NCBI GenBank assembly: GCA_002104905.1 | Contig: MCFE01000223.1 | Location: 1 to 64,000 of the forward strand | Direction: 5' to 3' | From: Basidiobolus meristosporus CBS 931.73 | Taxonomy: Eukaryota > Basidiobolomycota > Basidiobolomycetes > Basidiobolales > Basidiobolaceae | Length of the DNA: 64,000 nt | Shown here: piece by piece, positions 1 through 15,885 of the stretch | Layout of the letters: every line of letters begins with the position of its first letter | Position numbering within the stretch: the stretch's first letter is position 1 | The notes under the pieces: model-generated | What the model was told of the DNA's origin: nothing | Database searches by the model: none | Seen by the model: the letters and a program-made list of their open reading frames with translations, nothing else | Position numbers and translations under genes: made by a program

Positions 1-4118
<4,118 letters not shown>

Positions 4119-6440
4119 TTATAATTCATAGGTGGATGTGGTAGCATTGATACCGTTGTATACGAGTGTATTGTTCAGTGGAATGTACTGCTTGGTCACC
4201 AGCTTAATTACTTCTTGTGAAACAATTCCACCTAACAATGCTGCGATACTTGGCAGTTCAGCAAGGCCTGTTCGACACCTGTAATTGAATGTCAGTAAGT
4301 CGATTTAAGCTGGTATAATGCAAACCAAGAGCATACACTTCATGGATGTGATCTTCCGATATGCTTTCTTTGGATAGCCCCCATTCATTTAACAGGTTGA
4401 CTGTGGCTTCTTTGAGCAATTTAATGTCTTCCTTTACGGACTCGTCCTCTTGGCCTTCAGTGATGCCAGGTAAATTGATGGGTGTTGAAGCAATCCATCT
4501 GAGGTACGATACCTGGATACCGCTTGTAGGCCTCGTAAAATCGATCCACCGCACGAACAATAACATAATAGGGTAGATTTCCCGTTTCATCCTCTAGCCA
4601 TTGGCCTGAACTAAAGATTAGTAATTTATGCAAACAGTACTCGGAAGCATAGGCAATTTACGTATTTGCTTGATTTTTGGAGAGTTTCGGTATTCCTCGG
4701 CGATAGAGCGATACTTCAAAACTGTCAAAAATCCCGTGTTCTTGCAGAACACTTCAATTTGCTCCTCTGTAATTGAATTAGCTGGTCGGTTGACCCTGGT
4801 TAGTAGTTTGTTCAGATGGTTCTTGAAAGCCAACAAATCCTCTTTAGCTTTCTGTCGGTATCTACTCGGTCACCGATAAGTCACCTTGATTCCAATGAGA
4901 TGGTTTGGTATTGGCTTACATGTTTTGTAGGGCAATATAGCGCTCAGTATCGGATTTCATATCAGGCAATGACCCGGATACGGGAAGCAACCCATTCCCT
5001 TCGTGATTTACAAATTCCTCTAGCGCACGTAGCATCAGCCAAAAATCCGGGGTCTGTGGGGCATAGCAGCATCGGTTAGCAGGCACATTTTGTTGGCAAT
5101 GATTAAGTATCATATCACTTGATTTGTAATCTCAATGCTGGCAGATGAGGCGAACAGACTTCTAATTCCAGAGGGTACCTAATGGTTGAGCTCTATTTAA
5201 TGGTTCAATTTCTACGGAACGGACTAATAAAATGAACTACCTCTGTTTGGTTGCATACTCTAAATACCATGTTCGTAGCCTCTTCGAAGTTCTCCTCATC
5301 AACAGATCGAGACATCTGCTGTATCTGTTTCCTAAACTCAGTTTTCTCGGCATAAACATTCGGTAGCTGGCCATTGTGCTGTTGTGGAGATTGAAAGATG
5401 GTTCAGTACTGCTTTGTTCCTGGCTGAGTGTGAGCACTAATTGATCAGTACCTGGCTCTTCCATTTCTGCATTGCCTGAAGTAGGATGACAACGTACGGT
5501 ACATTTCCGTGATCCATGTTACTCAAATTTTCAAGTTCGAAGGATTTTGCATACTTCTCCAATTCTGGAAAAGGGCAATCGATACGTAAATCGATCGTAT
5601 TCTCAGAGTGGGTTTCAATAACTAGAGTGTAGGCTGAGTTGGCTATAGAAGACATGCACAAGTATAAAGGCGTATTGACCTGTTTGCTCTGGTACTGCAA
5701 TCCGTAAGTAGCCCATGTATCCAAAGCTTCTTACTGCCATCAGGGCAATATTTTCCATCCAGCAATATTCAGATAACTTAATCAAGTAGCTTTCTGGTAC
5801 TTCCGAGGCGATTACTATTGAAAACTGCTTGAAGAATTCTGGCCGTTCTTCAATCAGCGCATAAATATCCTAGTAAGATAGATAGCGTTATTTTTTTTTT
5901 GATCTACAACCGTCAAGCAGAGACTATATGACGCTTATATTTTTACTAGGCCATGAACACGCAGTAACACTAGGCTAGGTTAGCATAGGGTATTTGATTT
6001 TAGTACCTCTTGCATATGGAACCCTTTCACATCTTCGTTGAGTTCCTTTAGGAAGTGTGTGACCGATTGGGCACGAGAACGACCAACACTGGACATTTCT
6101 AGGTAGAAATTATTTCCTACGTCTTGACTGTCCACTGTTTTGTTGTCCAAAATTGTAAAAGAGCCAATTCCTGACAGGTAGGTTGTAAAATTATCAATTA
6201 ATGGAAAACCGAGCCTCATAGCCCAACCTTGTCTAACCTGGAAGTATCAGATTCTTTAAAATCTCCGCACCAGTTGCTGTTCCATTGATTAAACATACAC
6301 TGGCATTTTCAAGTGCAGCCTGGCCGTTGGCGTGCCATAATCTTATGGAGTGTTAGGCCAAAGTGACAAGGTAACGGACGTATACAAAGGTCAGTCACGC
6401 ACCTTAACTGTCTATCGTATTTTTGACTTTTGCTATCCAT
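4119..6440 (-). CDS. ULA1: NEDD8-activating enzyme E1 regulatory subunit (APPBP1/NAE1/Ula1)
   Basis: This is the regulatory half of the heterodimeric E1 that adenylates NEDD8/Rub1 together with Uba3, for cullin neddylation. It is an inactive E1-like subunit with no catalytic cysteine. Exon 1 (6440-6403) reads [13 protein letters not shown]. After a 61-nt intron, exon 2 (6341-6238) gives [20 protein letters not shown] and [15 protein letters not shown], the diagnostic N-terminal ThiF fold. Further exons give [62 protein letters not shown] and [13 protein letters not shown]. The last exon gives [22 protein letters not shown] and ends in TYEL. The gene has about ten short exons; only the first three junctions and the stop were placed exactly. 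It is divergent from the isoleucyl-tRNA synthetase gene. Confidence 0.92.
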
Positions 6441-6824
6441 TTAGCTCGTAGTTGTGACAAGTTTTATTCAAGAGAAGCGTTAAATTTGTGCTAAGATAAC
6501 ATATATAATCAAGATATGTCCTCTGGCTATTCCAACATTGGCTGCATATATTATGTGGAATGAGTCACCATTACTCATAGTCGGTAATATTGGAATTTCC
6601 GAATGTCTGGTTAGGTAGCTACGTATGTCTGGGAAAAACTACGGGTTTTAGGGGATCAATTTCAAGGTACAGATATGGGAAAGTATTTAACATGCTGGGA
6701 TGAATAACAATGACCAACATTCTGATTCGATCACAGCATCTATCGAAAAAAAAAGTGTTACAATAAATTGTAATAAAGGCTAATACAGCTACGTTCCGCC
6801 TTTACTTCGCTCCCACCTTGTAAA
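6441..6824. promoter_or_regulatory. Shared 384-bp divergent promoter region, ULA1 / ILS1
   Basis: This is the only non-coding sequence between the start codons of two divergent housekeeping genes, so both promoters must lie here or within the first introns. It is AT-rich and I found no clear TATA box in either orientation. Shared regulation is an inference from the layout alone. Confidence 0.5.
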
Positions 6825-9800
6825 ATGTCTGGCGAGGGTAATGTCACTACTGTTCATCTCAACACGTTTGAAGTTACGTGAACTAAGGGAAATATTCATA
6901 TTACTCAAAAATAGGATCTGCTCAATTTAACTTCCCCAAAGAGGAAGAAAAAATCCTTGCTTTTTGGAAGGAAATCGATGCTTTCCGCACTTCTGTAAAG
7001 CTCTCCGAAGGTAGAAAACCCTATACATTTTATGATGGTCCACCATTCGCTACTGGTCTTCCTCATTATGGGCACATCCTTGCCGGTACCATCAAGGTAA
7101 CAGAAAAATAATGAAGTAGTTCCCTAAAACCGTGTAGTAATGCTTTGCATATAGGATATTGTGACTCGTTATGCTCACCAAACCGGTCATTATGTTGAAC
7201 GTCGCTTCGGTTGGGATTGTCACGGTTTACCTGTTGAATACGAGATTGACAAAAAGCTTGGAATCAAGGTGAGCCACCTTTCTCAGATATCCTCCGAGGA
7301 TATATACTAACATTTTTTTAGGGTAAAGATGATGTTATGGCTATGGGAATTGACAAGTACAACGAAGAATGTCGTAGTATTGTTATGCGTTACGCTTCGG
7401 AATGGCGTGAGACCATCGAAAGAACTGGTCGTTGGATTGACTTTGATAACGACTACAAAACCTTGAACCTTTCCTTCATGGAGAGTGTTTGGTGGGTGTT
7501 CAAGCAGCTCTTCGAGAAGGATCAAGTCTATCGTGGTGTTCGTGTTATGCCCTACTCTACTGGATGCAACACCCCTCTTTCCAACTTCGAGGCTTCACAA
7601 AATTACAAGGATGTCAATGATCCTGCCGTTGTTGTTTCTTTCCCCTTGGTCAGCGATGCTGAGGTAAATTTGATTGCTTGGACCACCACTCCTTGGACTC
7701 TTCCCTCCAATCTTGCTCTCTGCGTGCACCCAGACTTCGATTACATCAAGATCAAGGATGGTGAGACTGGTCAAATCTATATTCTATTGGAGAAGCGTCT
7801 TGAGATTCTTTACAAGAACCCTAAGAAGGCCAAGTATGAAGTTCTCGAGAAGTACAAGGGTAAAGACTTGGTCGGCCTTGAATACACACCATTATTCAAC
7901 TACTATGCCGAGGAATTCAAGGGCAAGGGTTTCAAGGTTGTCTCTGATACCTATGTTACCGACGACAGTGGTACCGGTATCGTTCACCAAGCCCCTGCCT
8001 TCGGTGAGGACGATTTCCGCGTATGCCTTGCTCACGGTGTTATCACTGAAGATGGTAACGTCCCTTGCCCCGTTAACGAGATGGGTAACTACACCGCCGA
8101 AGTAACTGATTTCGCTGGTCAGTACGTCAAGGAAGCTGATAAAGCTATTCAAAAGCATATCAAGAATGCCAATAGATTGATCCGCCAATCTCAGCTTATG
8201 CACAGCTATCCCTTCTGCTGGAGATCCGACACCCCATTGATCTACAAGGCCGTACCCTCATGGTTCGTTCGTGTCAAGCCAGTCATCGAGAAACTCTTGA
8301 ACAATAACAAGAAGACCCGTTGGGTTCCCGACTTTGTCCAAGAGAAGCGTTTCGCCAATTGGATTGCCAACGCTAGAGATTGGAACATCTCTAGAAACCG
8401 TTACTGGGGTACACCCATTCCTTTGTGGGTCAGTGAAGACTTCGAGGAGATTGTATGTGTTGGCTCAGTTGCCGAACTTGAGGAACTCTCCGGCATATCT
8501 AACATTACTGATATCCACCGTGAAAAAATCGATAGCATTACCATCCCCTCTAAGACTGGCCGTGGTGTTCTGAGAAGAATCGAAGAAGTCTTCGACTGCT
8601 GGTTCGAAAGTGGTAGTATGCCCTATGCCCAACAGCATTATCCTTTCGAGAACAAGAACAAGTTCGAAGCCAACTTCCCCGCTGACTTCATTGCTGAAGG
8701 TCTTGATCAAACCCGTGGCTGGTTCTATACATTGATGGTCCTTTCCACTCATCTTTTCGACGAGCCTGCTTTCAAGAACTTGATCGTCAACGGTCTTGTT
8801 TTGGCTTCAGATGGAAAGAAAATGAGCAAGCGTCTTAAGAATTACCCTGAGCCCGGCAAGGTTATCAACAGCTTCGGTGCTGATGCTCTCAGACTCTACT
8901 TGATCAACTCCCCAGTTGTTCGTGCTGAAACCCTCAAGTTCAAGGAAGAGGGAGTCAAGGATGTTATCACTCGTGTATTCCTTCCTTGGTACAATGCCTA
9001 CAGATTCTTTGTTAACCAAGTGGTTTTGATCAAGAATGACTTCGGAATTGACTTCAAGTACAACCCAACCCAACAAAAGTCCTCCAATGTCATGGACAGA
9101 TGGATTTTGGCCTCCTGCCAATCTTTGATTCGTTTTGTCCGTGAAGAGATGGCTGCCTACAGATTGTACACTGTGGTTCCTCGTCTGTTGAGACTTATTG
9201 AGGAGTTGACCAATTGGTATGTCAGATTCAACAGAAAGAGACTCAAGGGTGAGAATGGTCAAGAGGATGCTGTCATGGCTTTAAACACTCTCTTTGAAGT
9301 TCTTTTCACTCTCTGCCGTGTCTTGTCTCCTTTCACTCCTTTCTTGACTGAGAACATGTACCAAACCCTAAAGACATACTTGCCTCCATCCAACAACCAA
9401 GAAGATGAGCGCTCCATTCACTTCTTGCTCTTCCCTGAGGTACGTGAAGAATACTTCGATCCCGAAATTGAGCGTGCTGTTTCTAGAATGCAATCGGTCA
9501 TTGAGCTTGGCAGAATCATTCGTGAAAAGAAGAACATCAGCTTGAAGACTCCCCTCAAGGAGCTTATTGTCATTCATCATGATCCCCAATACCATGAAGA
9601 TGTCAAGGCTCTTGAGCAATACATCACTGAGGAGCTTAATATCCGTACTCTGACTGTTACTGCTGACGAACAGCAATATGGAGTCAAGTACAGAGCTGAG
9701 GCTGACCTCAAGGTTCTTGGCCAAAAGTTGAAGAAGGATGCCATGAAGGTTAAGAAGGCGCTACCTAACCTTACCTCTGACGAGGTCAAGAAATTCGTCC

Positions 9801-10234
9801 AGGAGTTGACCATCATGGTTGAGGGTATTACTCTTACTGATGAGGATCTCACTGTTATTCGTTACTTTGATGTTCAAGATAGCCATTACGAAACCAACAC
9901 CGATAAGGATGTGCTCGTTTTGTTGGATGTCCAGTTGTACCCCGAGTTGCAACAAGAAGGTCTTGCTCGTGAAGTTATTAACCGTGTTCAAAGACTTCGT
10001 AAGAAGGTCAACTTGCAGCCCATTGACCCAGTTCATATGTACTATGAATTCAAGAAGGACCCTGAAGATCAACTCTCCAAGGTGATGAAGGAGCAGGTTG
10101 AGGTGTTGGTGAAGGTTTTGAGAAGACCTCTCTTCCCAGCTACCGAGAAGGCCGCCGATGCCGAGATTATTGTCGTCGAGGAGCAAGAAGTCAACGGATC
10201 TGTATTCGACCTTTGTCTTGTGAAGGACTGGTAA
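6825..10234 (+). CDS. ILS1: Isoleucyl-tRNA synthetase, cytosolic
   Basis: This class Ia synthetase charges tRNA-Ile in the cytosol. Four exons (6825-6837, 6915-7096, 7155-7268, 7322-10234) join in frame to 1,073 residues, the usual size for eukaryotic cytosolic IleRS. Exon 1 encodes only MSGE plus one base. The protein continues [20 protein letters not shown], then the HIGH-box region [19 protein letters not shown] (HYGH variant) split by intron 2. It then has the editing domain ([32 protein letters not shown]), the [18 protein letters not shown]-type segment (here starting FPADFIAEG), the KMSK signature near 8818-8829 ([13 protein letters not shown]), and an anticodon-binding region followed by the long eukaryotic C-terminal extension. 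All introns are 53-77 nt. Codon use in the long exon is regular and there is no sign of decay. Confidence 0.97.
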
Positions 10235-10614
10235 TCGCCATTACCCACGAATTCGTAACGTACTTTCACTCCGAGTAGTAATTTCCATTTATCCCCTCAT
10301 CCGCGCGTTATCTGCACCTTAATGTTTATTAGAGCTAAACCCTTTTGACAAGAAGCCTACTTTTTAGTGCTTCCATTCTTACTGTAAACGAAGTTTGTTC
10401 TTCATGAATAAATGTAGTTAATGCAAACAGACATTCTTTTCAACCACACCACACGCGTGACTGTTTGAAACGGGATCGAGATTCGTTCGTTTCATGGATG
10501 TTTTTTAAATCGGAAATAATTGCTGATTCTCTCACACTCGTTGGTGACTGTGTATATAATAGCGAGATGCTTAGATCTAACCTTTGGCTACCTGAATGAC
10601 CAGTATCACATAGG
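10235..10614. promoter_or_regulatory. ILS1 3' end and protease promoter
   Basis: This spacer contains an AATAAA polyadenylation-like hexamer near 10407 for ILS1. A TATA-like element TATATAAT lies at 10553-10560, about 55 bp before the protease ATG. No other gene is visible. Confidence 0.5.
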
Positions 10615-11616
10615 ATGACCAGCATAACCCAGCTAATTCTCTTCTTGTTCCTTACGATATTGACTGAGGGTGTCCGGCGCTTCCCGCAAACCTTAATATT
10701 CGGAGGAAGCGAGGTAAAGCCCAAGCACAGCTATCCGTGGATGGGCTACATATACATGAAGGATGGCGACAAGGAGTATGGCTTATGTGGCGGTAGTTTG
10801 TTGGATCCGGAGACGGTATTAACAGCTGCACATTGCATCATGAAGCGTGCTGAACCATCCGGCTTCAAGGTCCATTTCCATCGCCATAACCTAACGAAGG
10901 AAAGCTTCGAAGAGGATGGGGAGGTGGTCAACGTTCAAAGTGTCACAGTACATCCCAGCTGGAGTAAACGACTGTTGATTAACGATTGTAAGTGAACAGT
11001 CACGTGGGGGGGTATAGAGATGAGTATATTGAATTAACCTTGGATTCTGTAGTTGCCATCTTAAAATTGGCGAATCCCTTGAAATCAAGCTCGTTTCTGG
11101 CTCTGGACACTGGCGGAGCAGTCCAGTCTGGTAAAAAGGTTAGGGCCATAGGTTGGGGGCTTGGTTACAATTTTTCCCCGCAGAGCACGTTGCAGATGGT
11201 TGATATGGAGATCTTGCCCGATAGCGTATGCTTGAAGGACTTCGGCAGTAGTCTACCTACCTTCAATCCGAAATACACCATATGCACTGGCACTTCGCAA
11301 GGTGGTAAAAGTGAGTACCCCCACCTTCACCAATATCGAATTCAGCCCAAATAACCCATATTCTCGCTTTTAGATGTATGCTTTGGGGATAGTGGCGGCC
11401 CTTTGATTGTCAACAGGAATGGAACCTGGGTGCTTGTCGGAGTCACCAGCTATGGTGCTAATTGCCGCCCAAAAATCCCTGGCGTAAGTGAATTCCCAAT
11501 CTTTGTACTACATAGTCGGTGCTGAATTGGGATTCTAGGTGTTCGCGAAGGTTGCTTCCCAAATAGACTGGATACAGTCTAACATGAAACCCAAGCCTGC
11601 TCCCTCCAGTCGGTAA
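10615..11616 (+). CDS. Secreted trypsin-like serine protease (peptidase family S1)
   Basis: This is a predicted extracellular endopeptidase. The N-terminus has a hydrophobic signal peptide ([19 protein letters not shown]), a short pro-segment and the mature-start motif IFGGSE, where IVGG is usual. The catalytic triad is complete: His in TAAHC, Asp in NDFAILKL spanning the first intron, and Ser in GDSGGP. There are four exons: 10615-10987, 11053 to 11304 or 11310, 11374-11483 and 11539-11616. Exon 2 has two in-frame candidate donors six bases apart, at 11305 (GTAAAA) and 11311 (GTGAGT). They place Asp or Asn, respectively, at the residue equivalent to chymotrypsin 189, the base of the S1 pocket. 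Asp would give classic Arg/Lys specificity. The tail is short and polar (KPKPAPSSR). AATAAA at 11669 is a likely polyadenylation signal. Confidence 0.93.
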
Positions 11617-11841
11617 GCAAAGTGTAAACCGGCTATTCCAAAATCCTGTACATATGACAGCTATTGTAAATAAACCTGCTTCTGGTAGTGTCCATTTCAA
11701 GCACTGGTCAGTGGAAGTGATTATTTGTCGTGATTAGTCTAGCCTCGATGAGACATGTTTATGTACTAGTTAAAGTGAAGACATATTTCAAACATGAGTA
11801 ATAATTATGGAATAAAGAGGGTGGGAATTCAATAAGGGTGC

Positions 11842-14127
11842 TCATTTTCTTGCTTTGATCTTCATCTTAACACCTCTGAGCAGCCCTTCAACCTCATCCA
11901 ACTTCTCTTCTAGCTGGTTCTTTCTTCGTCTAACGATAGCATTTCCGGAGGAAGGTATGCGCGCCAATTCGAAATTGATCTGATCTCGGGCATCGGTTAG
12001 AGATTTCAAACGCTCGTCTAAATCCAAGTCGCTTTCATCCTCAGCGTATAAGCATGAGAGATCCAAGAGGCTGTTGTTCTTACTAGGTGTGCTCAAAGTG
12101 TGTCGTCGAGAATCTTGCTGGTATATGGCGGCTGGGCCGTCGGCATGCATCGAGCTACGATCTCCCCAATTACTAGAACGATCGTCAACAAAGCTTCGCT
12201 CCGACTCAGGGTAATAGGTGGCTGACTCAGAGTAAGTGCCGTAATGTGCGTGGTTGTATTTGTTGGAGGTTGGAGTAATGGCTGGTGGTGAAGAAGAACG
12301 TACAGTACTGGAACAGTAAGAGTCGTTGTTGTTGTAAAAAGATAGGGTTCGTGACCTGTTTCCGTTGTAGCTTTGTTGGTCAAAATTATTGGAACCTCCT
12401 GTATGTGACGGAGGGCCCACTTCGTTTCTATTGCTCGTCAAGAATTGAATTCGTTCCTGTAATCTTTCATTCTCTAACTCCAGATCTCTCAATCTTCGTT
12501 GCAAATAACTCAGCTCACTCTGCTCTTCCGTTTGATACTTCATCAGTTGCGCTCTTAAATGTGTGCTCTCGGTCTCGGAGCACTCGTATCGCTTCGTCAT
12601 AGTTGCTAGCTTACTCTGTAGCAAACTGTTATCCTCAAGCGTACGTTCCTCTTTAAGCTTCGAGTCAGTAAGACTTTTACGGATAGTAGCCCGTTCTTGA
12701 TCCAGTTGTTCGTTTTCGTCTTGGAGTGCGGAGATTTTCTTTGAAAACTCTTTTTTCTTCGCCTGAAGGGACTCTATCAACTGATCCTTCTCTAAACCCT
12801 CTTCTTGTGCTTTCTTCAAGTCTCTCTTCAATGAATCCGCAGTTGCTTCAAGATCCAATTGCGAACTCTCGTAGTGTTGACGGAAGCTTTCGCTATCCTC
12901 TAGGGCCTTCTGGCTAACTGTTTCCAAAGCTTGAAGTATCTCTTGCTCATGGGTTTTCGCATCAAGTAGTTGGCTTTTATACACTTCAACCTCGCCTTTA
13001 TACTTGGATAGCTCTTCCTTCAATAACTGTATGCTTACACTACTTGCTCCGGTGGGTAAACCTGAAGCTCTCTTGGGTGTGCTCGACGTCCTTACAGTAA
13101 TTGGCGAGGTGCGCTCCTTGGAAATTGGTGTTGGCGTAGGTGGCTTACGAGTACTCGCCGCCGTCTTGGGTTGAGCAGACGTCAAGCTTACTGTACGGTT
13201 TCTGGCATTTGTGCTAGTAGCTGGAGGCCCCATTTTACTGTAAGTTGGCGTTTTCGGGGTAGCAGTAGCGGGATTAGAGCCAGTACTTCTAATCTCCGGT
13301 TTAGCCGATACGTCAATAGTTATCTGTGACTGTGTGCGTCGTTTACTGGTACGTGAAGTGGTGGGAGATGATTCTACAGGCTTTCTTGGTATAGCGGTGG
13401 AACGTGGTACGCTACTCACCGACTGAGTCGGCTTCTTAGCACTTGAAGCGGGTGTAGTAACTCTTGCACCTCTCTCGCGAGATGTTGAGGTTTGCTCCTC
13501 TAGTGTGCCAGAAAAACCACTGGTGTTGACCCCATCAACGCTAGAATCGGTTGAAAACGAATTTCGTTGAATCGGTAAACCTTTTTCCCCTCTACGGCTT
13601 GATACAGTAGACGCTTGTGAGGTTACGATAGATTCCTTTGTTTTAGTGGATTCTACCGGCTGGTCTAGTTTAGACTTGTTTACGGGGCTCTCAGTAGAGC
13701 GCTTTGATGGAACAGGTAATTTTGAAGGGGTGGTTTTCTTGGCTGGGGGCGCTTGTCGGTAATTCAAGCCACTTTAAACGTTGAGCAATTGTGAGTACAA
13801 CACCAAGTAAGAAAGGGTCAAGAAGATAGGGGATGTAGTGCTCTAAACACAAAGTATACTGACTTGTGTCTCGGCAATATAGGACCGTCATCCTCGCTCT
13901 CGCTGCTGTTTAAGTAGGAAAGAAATTTAAGAGAAGTGTGTGCTGTAAAGGTAAGCGTCAGGACACGCGTTTAAAAAGAAGCCCCAAGGCATCGTAGGTA
14001 ACCAAGGGAAAAGATAAGTACCAGGATCCTCATCAGAGTCTTGAGAAGCAAGTTTACGGTTTTCAACTGCCAAAAGCCAAGCAGGTCGTTTTTGCTCAGT
14101 TCTTGGTCTGGGGCTAAGGTTAGCCAT
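11842..14127 (-). CDS. Ser/Thr/Lys-rich coiled-coil protein of unknown function
   Basis: I do not recognise this family. The large last exon (13771-11842) encodes about 640 residues. The first 250 or so are basic, Ser/Thr/Pro-rich and low complexity (many TP, SP and KRxS-like sites). About 200 residues of heptad-like coiled coil follow (LKEELSKYKGEVEVYKSQL through LENERLQERIQFL). Next is a Ser/Tyr/Asn-rich linker, then a compact charged helical C-terminus (DLDLDERLKSL, RRRKNQLEEKLDEVEGLL) ending in KIKARK. Upstream exons probably run from the ATG at 14127 (MANLSPRPRTEQKRPAWLL) through a short acidic exon near 13909-13876 (SESEDDGPILPRH); the exact donor of exon 1 is uncertain. The architecture suits a cytoskeletal or spindle-pole scaffold, but that is inference only. 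Confidence 0.75.
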
Positions 14128-14989
14128 TATGACAATATTTCAGTATCTTCTGTACAAATAATGAGATATGAAAGCAAAACTATCAAAGGCAAGACTGCTC
14201 GTGAGATGAAATGTATACAGTGCGGACAAGTCCAAGTTTAGAAATCAAAGCAAATATATTTAAAGTCAGAGCGAGATATTTGTAACAAATATTCACCAAA
14301 AACCCTTAAGAAATCGGTCGGCACTGTTATGAATAAAAATATTAACTGCAGAAAAAGTATAATAAAGCAACTCAAAAATAGCAGAACAAAGCATCACGGG
14401 TAACTGATTGTGGGCATGAAAGGGCTGACTTGAATGCAAGTTTAACATTACATAACGTGCCTAGCATTAGTGGGATTTAGTGCCTGGACATAGGAGATAT
14501 ATAGGCAGAGCTCATTTCAACGATGCCAACAACAATGGTGACATATTGAAGGGTTGGATTACATTGGTGTAACATTGCCAACCAGAAATGTTGGTGTTTC
14601 TTCCCCTTGTCACAACCGCCACTCATTAATATAGTGGCTACTTATTAACTTTTTGCCATGACCAGCTGGAAACATCTGGATTTCAGCCATCGATGATGAC
14701 AACAAATTATATGTATCAGGCGCTAGAATCTCCGTAAGTTTGGGTTTTACTTAATCAAATTACGTGTGTTTTCTCTCACTTTCCAACCGAGATCAGTCTC
14801 CCAATCAACACAGGCCACATCTGGTGATTATTTAGCAACCCTCGTGTAAATACTTTCCAGGGATACTAGAGTCAAGAGCCTTGCTCGTAGTTTTCGATCT
14901 AGTGTCAGCTATAGACTGGTATTTCACGTTCCGTTAGACTCGAAGTAGTTCTATATCCTTCTTTGTTGAATTCTCTTTAGCTCATCATA
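14128..14989. other. Divergent spacer upstream of coiled-coil gene and SBH1
   Basis: This 0.86-kb AT-rich sequence separates two divergent genes and should hold both promoters. I see no ORF, repeat or RNA gene that I can support. Confidence 0.5.
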
Positions 14990-15405
14990 ATGGTAAAGTG
15001 CCTCGATTTCATCTCTGACCCATTATGTAGATATACTAAAGTTCTTTCCACGGTTTCTATACGCTCTTTATGACAGTCTGGTGGTCGCAATCTCAGGTAA
15101 GCTTTTGAACACGATGAAGGTTAAGTGAATGCACATGTATTAATGTTTCCCGCAACAATTAAATAGAAGCCGTTCCAATCCCTCAAAGGCTGGTGCCTCC
15201 CGTAACACCGCTGCGGCCAATGTTTCGCGTTTGTACTCCGAGGACGCGCCTGGGCTTCGAGTGTAGGTCATTTTTCATTTATTTGCCCATGGCACATGTC
15301 CTGACAGTTGTGTCTAGTGATCCTGTGGTCGTACTTGTTCTCTCTCTGGTCTTCATTGCCTCCGTTTTTGCCCTTCATATCTACGGCAAGCTTACCCGAG
15401 GTTAA
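14990..15405 (+). CDS. SBH1: Sec61 complex beta subunit
   Basis: This is the small tail-anchored subunit of the ER protein-translocation channel. Four exons (14990-14992, 15077-15096, 15167-15262, 15318-15405) join to 68 residues. The first exon contributes only the ATG and the second is 20 nt. The product has a polar Ser/Arg/Asn-rich N-terminus (SGGRNLRSRSNPSKAG), then the family signature VSRLYSEDAPGLRVDPVVV. A single C-terminal membrane anchor (VLVLSLVFIASVFALHIYG) and the lumenal end KLTRG follow. The match to the Sec61-beta signature (RxYxEDxPGLKV.P..VL..S..FI..VF.LHI.GK) is very close. Phase is consistent at every junction, and intron 1 carries an ATACTAAAG branch-like site. A gene model without the ATG-only exon has no in-frame start. 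Confidence 0.94.
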
Positions 15406-15885
15406 ATGCTCCTGTACTGGCCGCCCGCGTTCCGCTTTCAATTCTATGAAACTCACCATTTAGAACTTGAGCGAATTTTACTGTTGAATATACATAAATA
15501 ATCATTCCATTCCGTTGGTTTTAATGGGATTTTCAGGAAATTTGGCTTATGTTGAGCAAATTGTTTAAAAAATGCTCCTGGTTTGCTCTAATCAGGCCTA
15601 CACTCAGCACCACCCACTTGAGTGAGGTCAAAAAAAGTGGGGTGTCGATCGAAAAAAAACTTCTTAAACCATCAATGCTACTGTTATCCATGATGTGTAT
15701 AGAATAACCAAAAAAGAGGGATGTCCCCAGAAAACTTTGGCTAGCGGGGGAGGAAGCTCACTCATTGGTACATCTCGAATCACCCCGAAGATTGGCATCC
15801 ATCATTGTAAGTTATGCTTGGAACATTCAAGCTATCACAGTTGGTTACTTCTAAGAAACACACCACTTAGAACAGGGAGTTTACC
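15406..15885. other. Spacer between SBH1 and SAM50
   Basis: This short non-coding stretch lies between two same-strand genes. It should contain the SBH1 3' UTR and SAM50 promoter. An ORF at 15695-15958 overlaps the SAM50 start in another frame and looks like chance. Confidence 0.5.
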
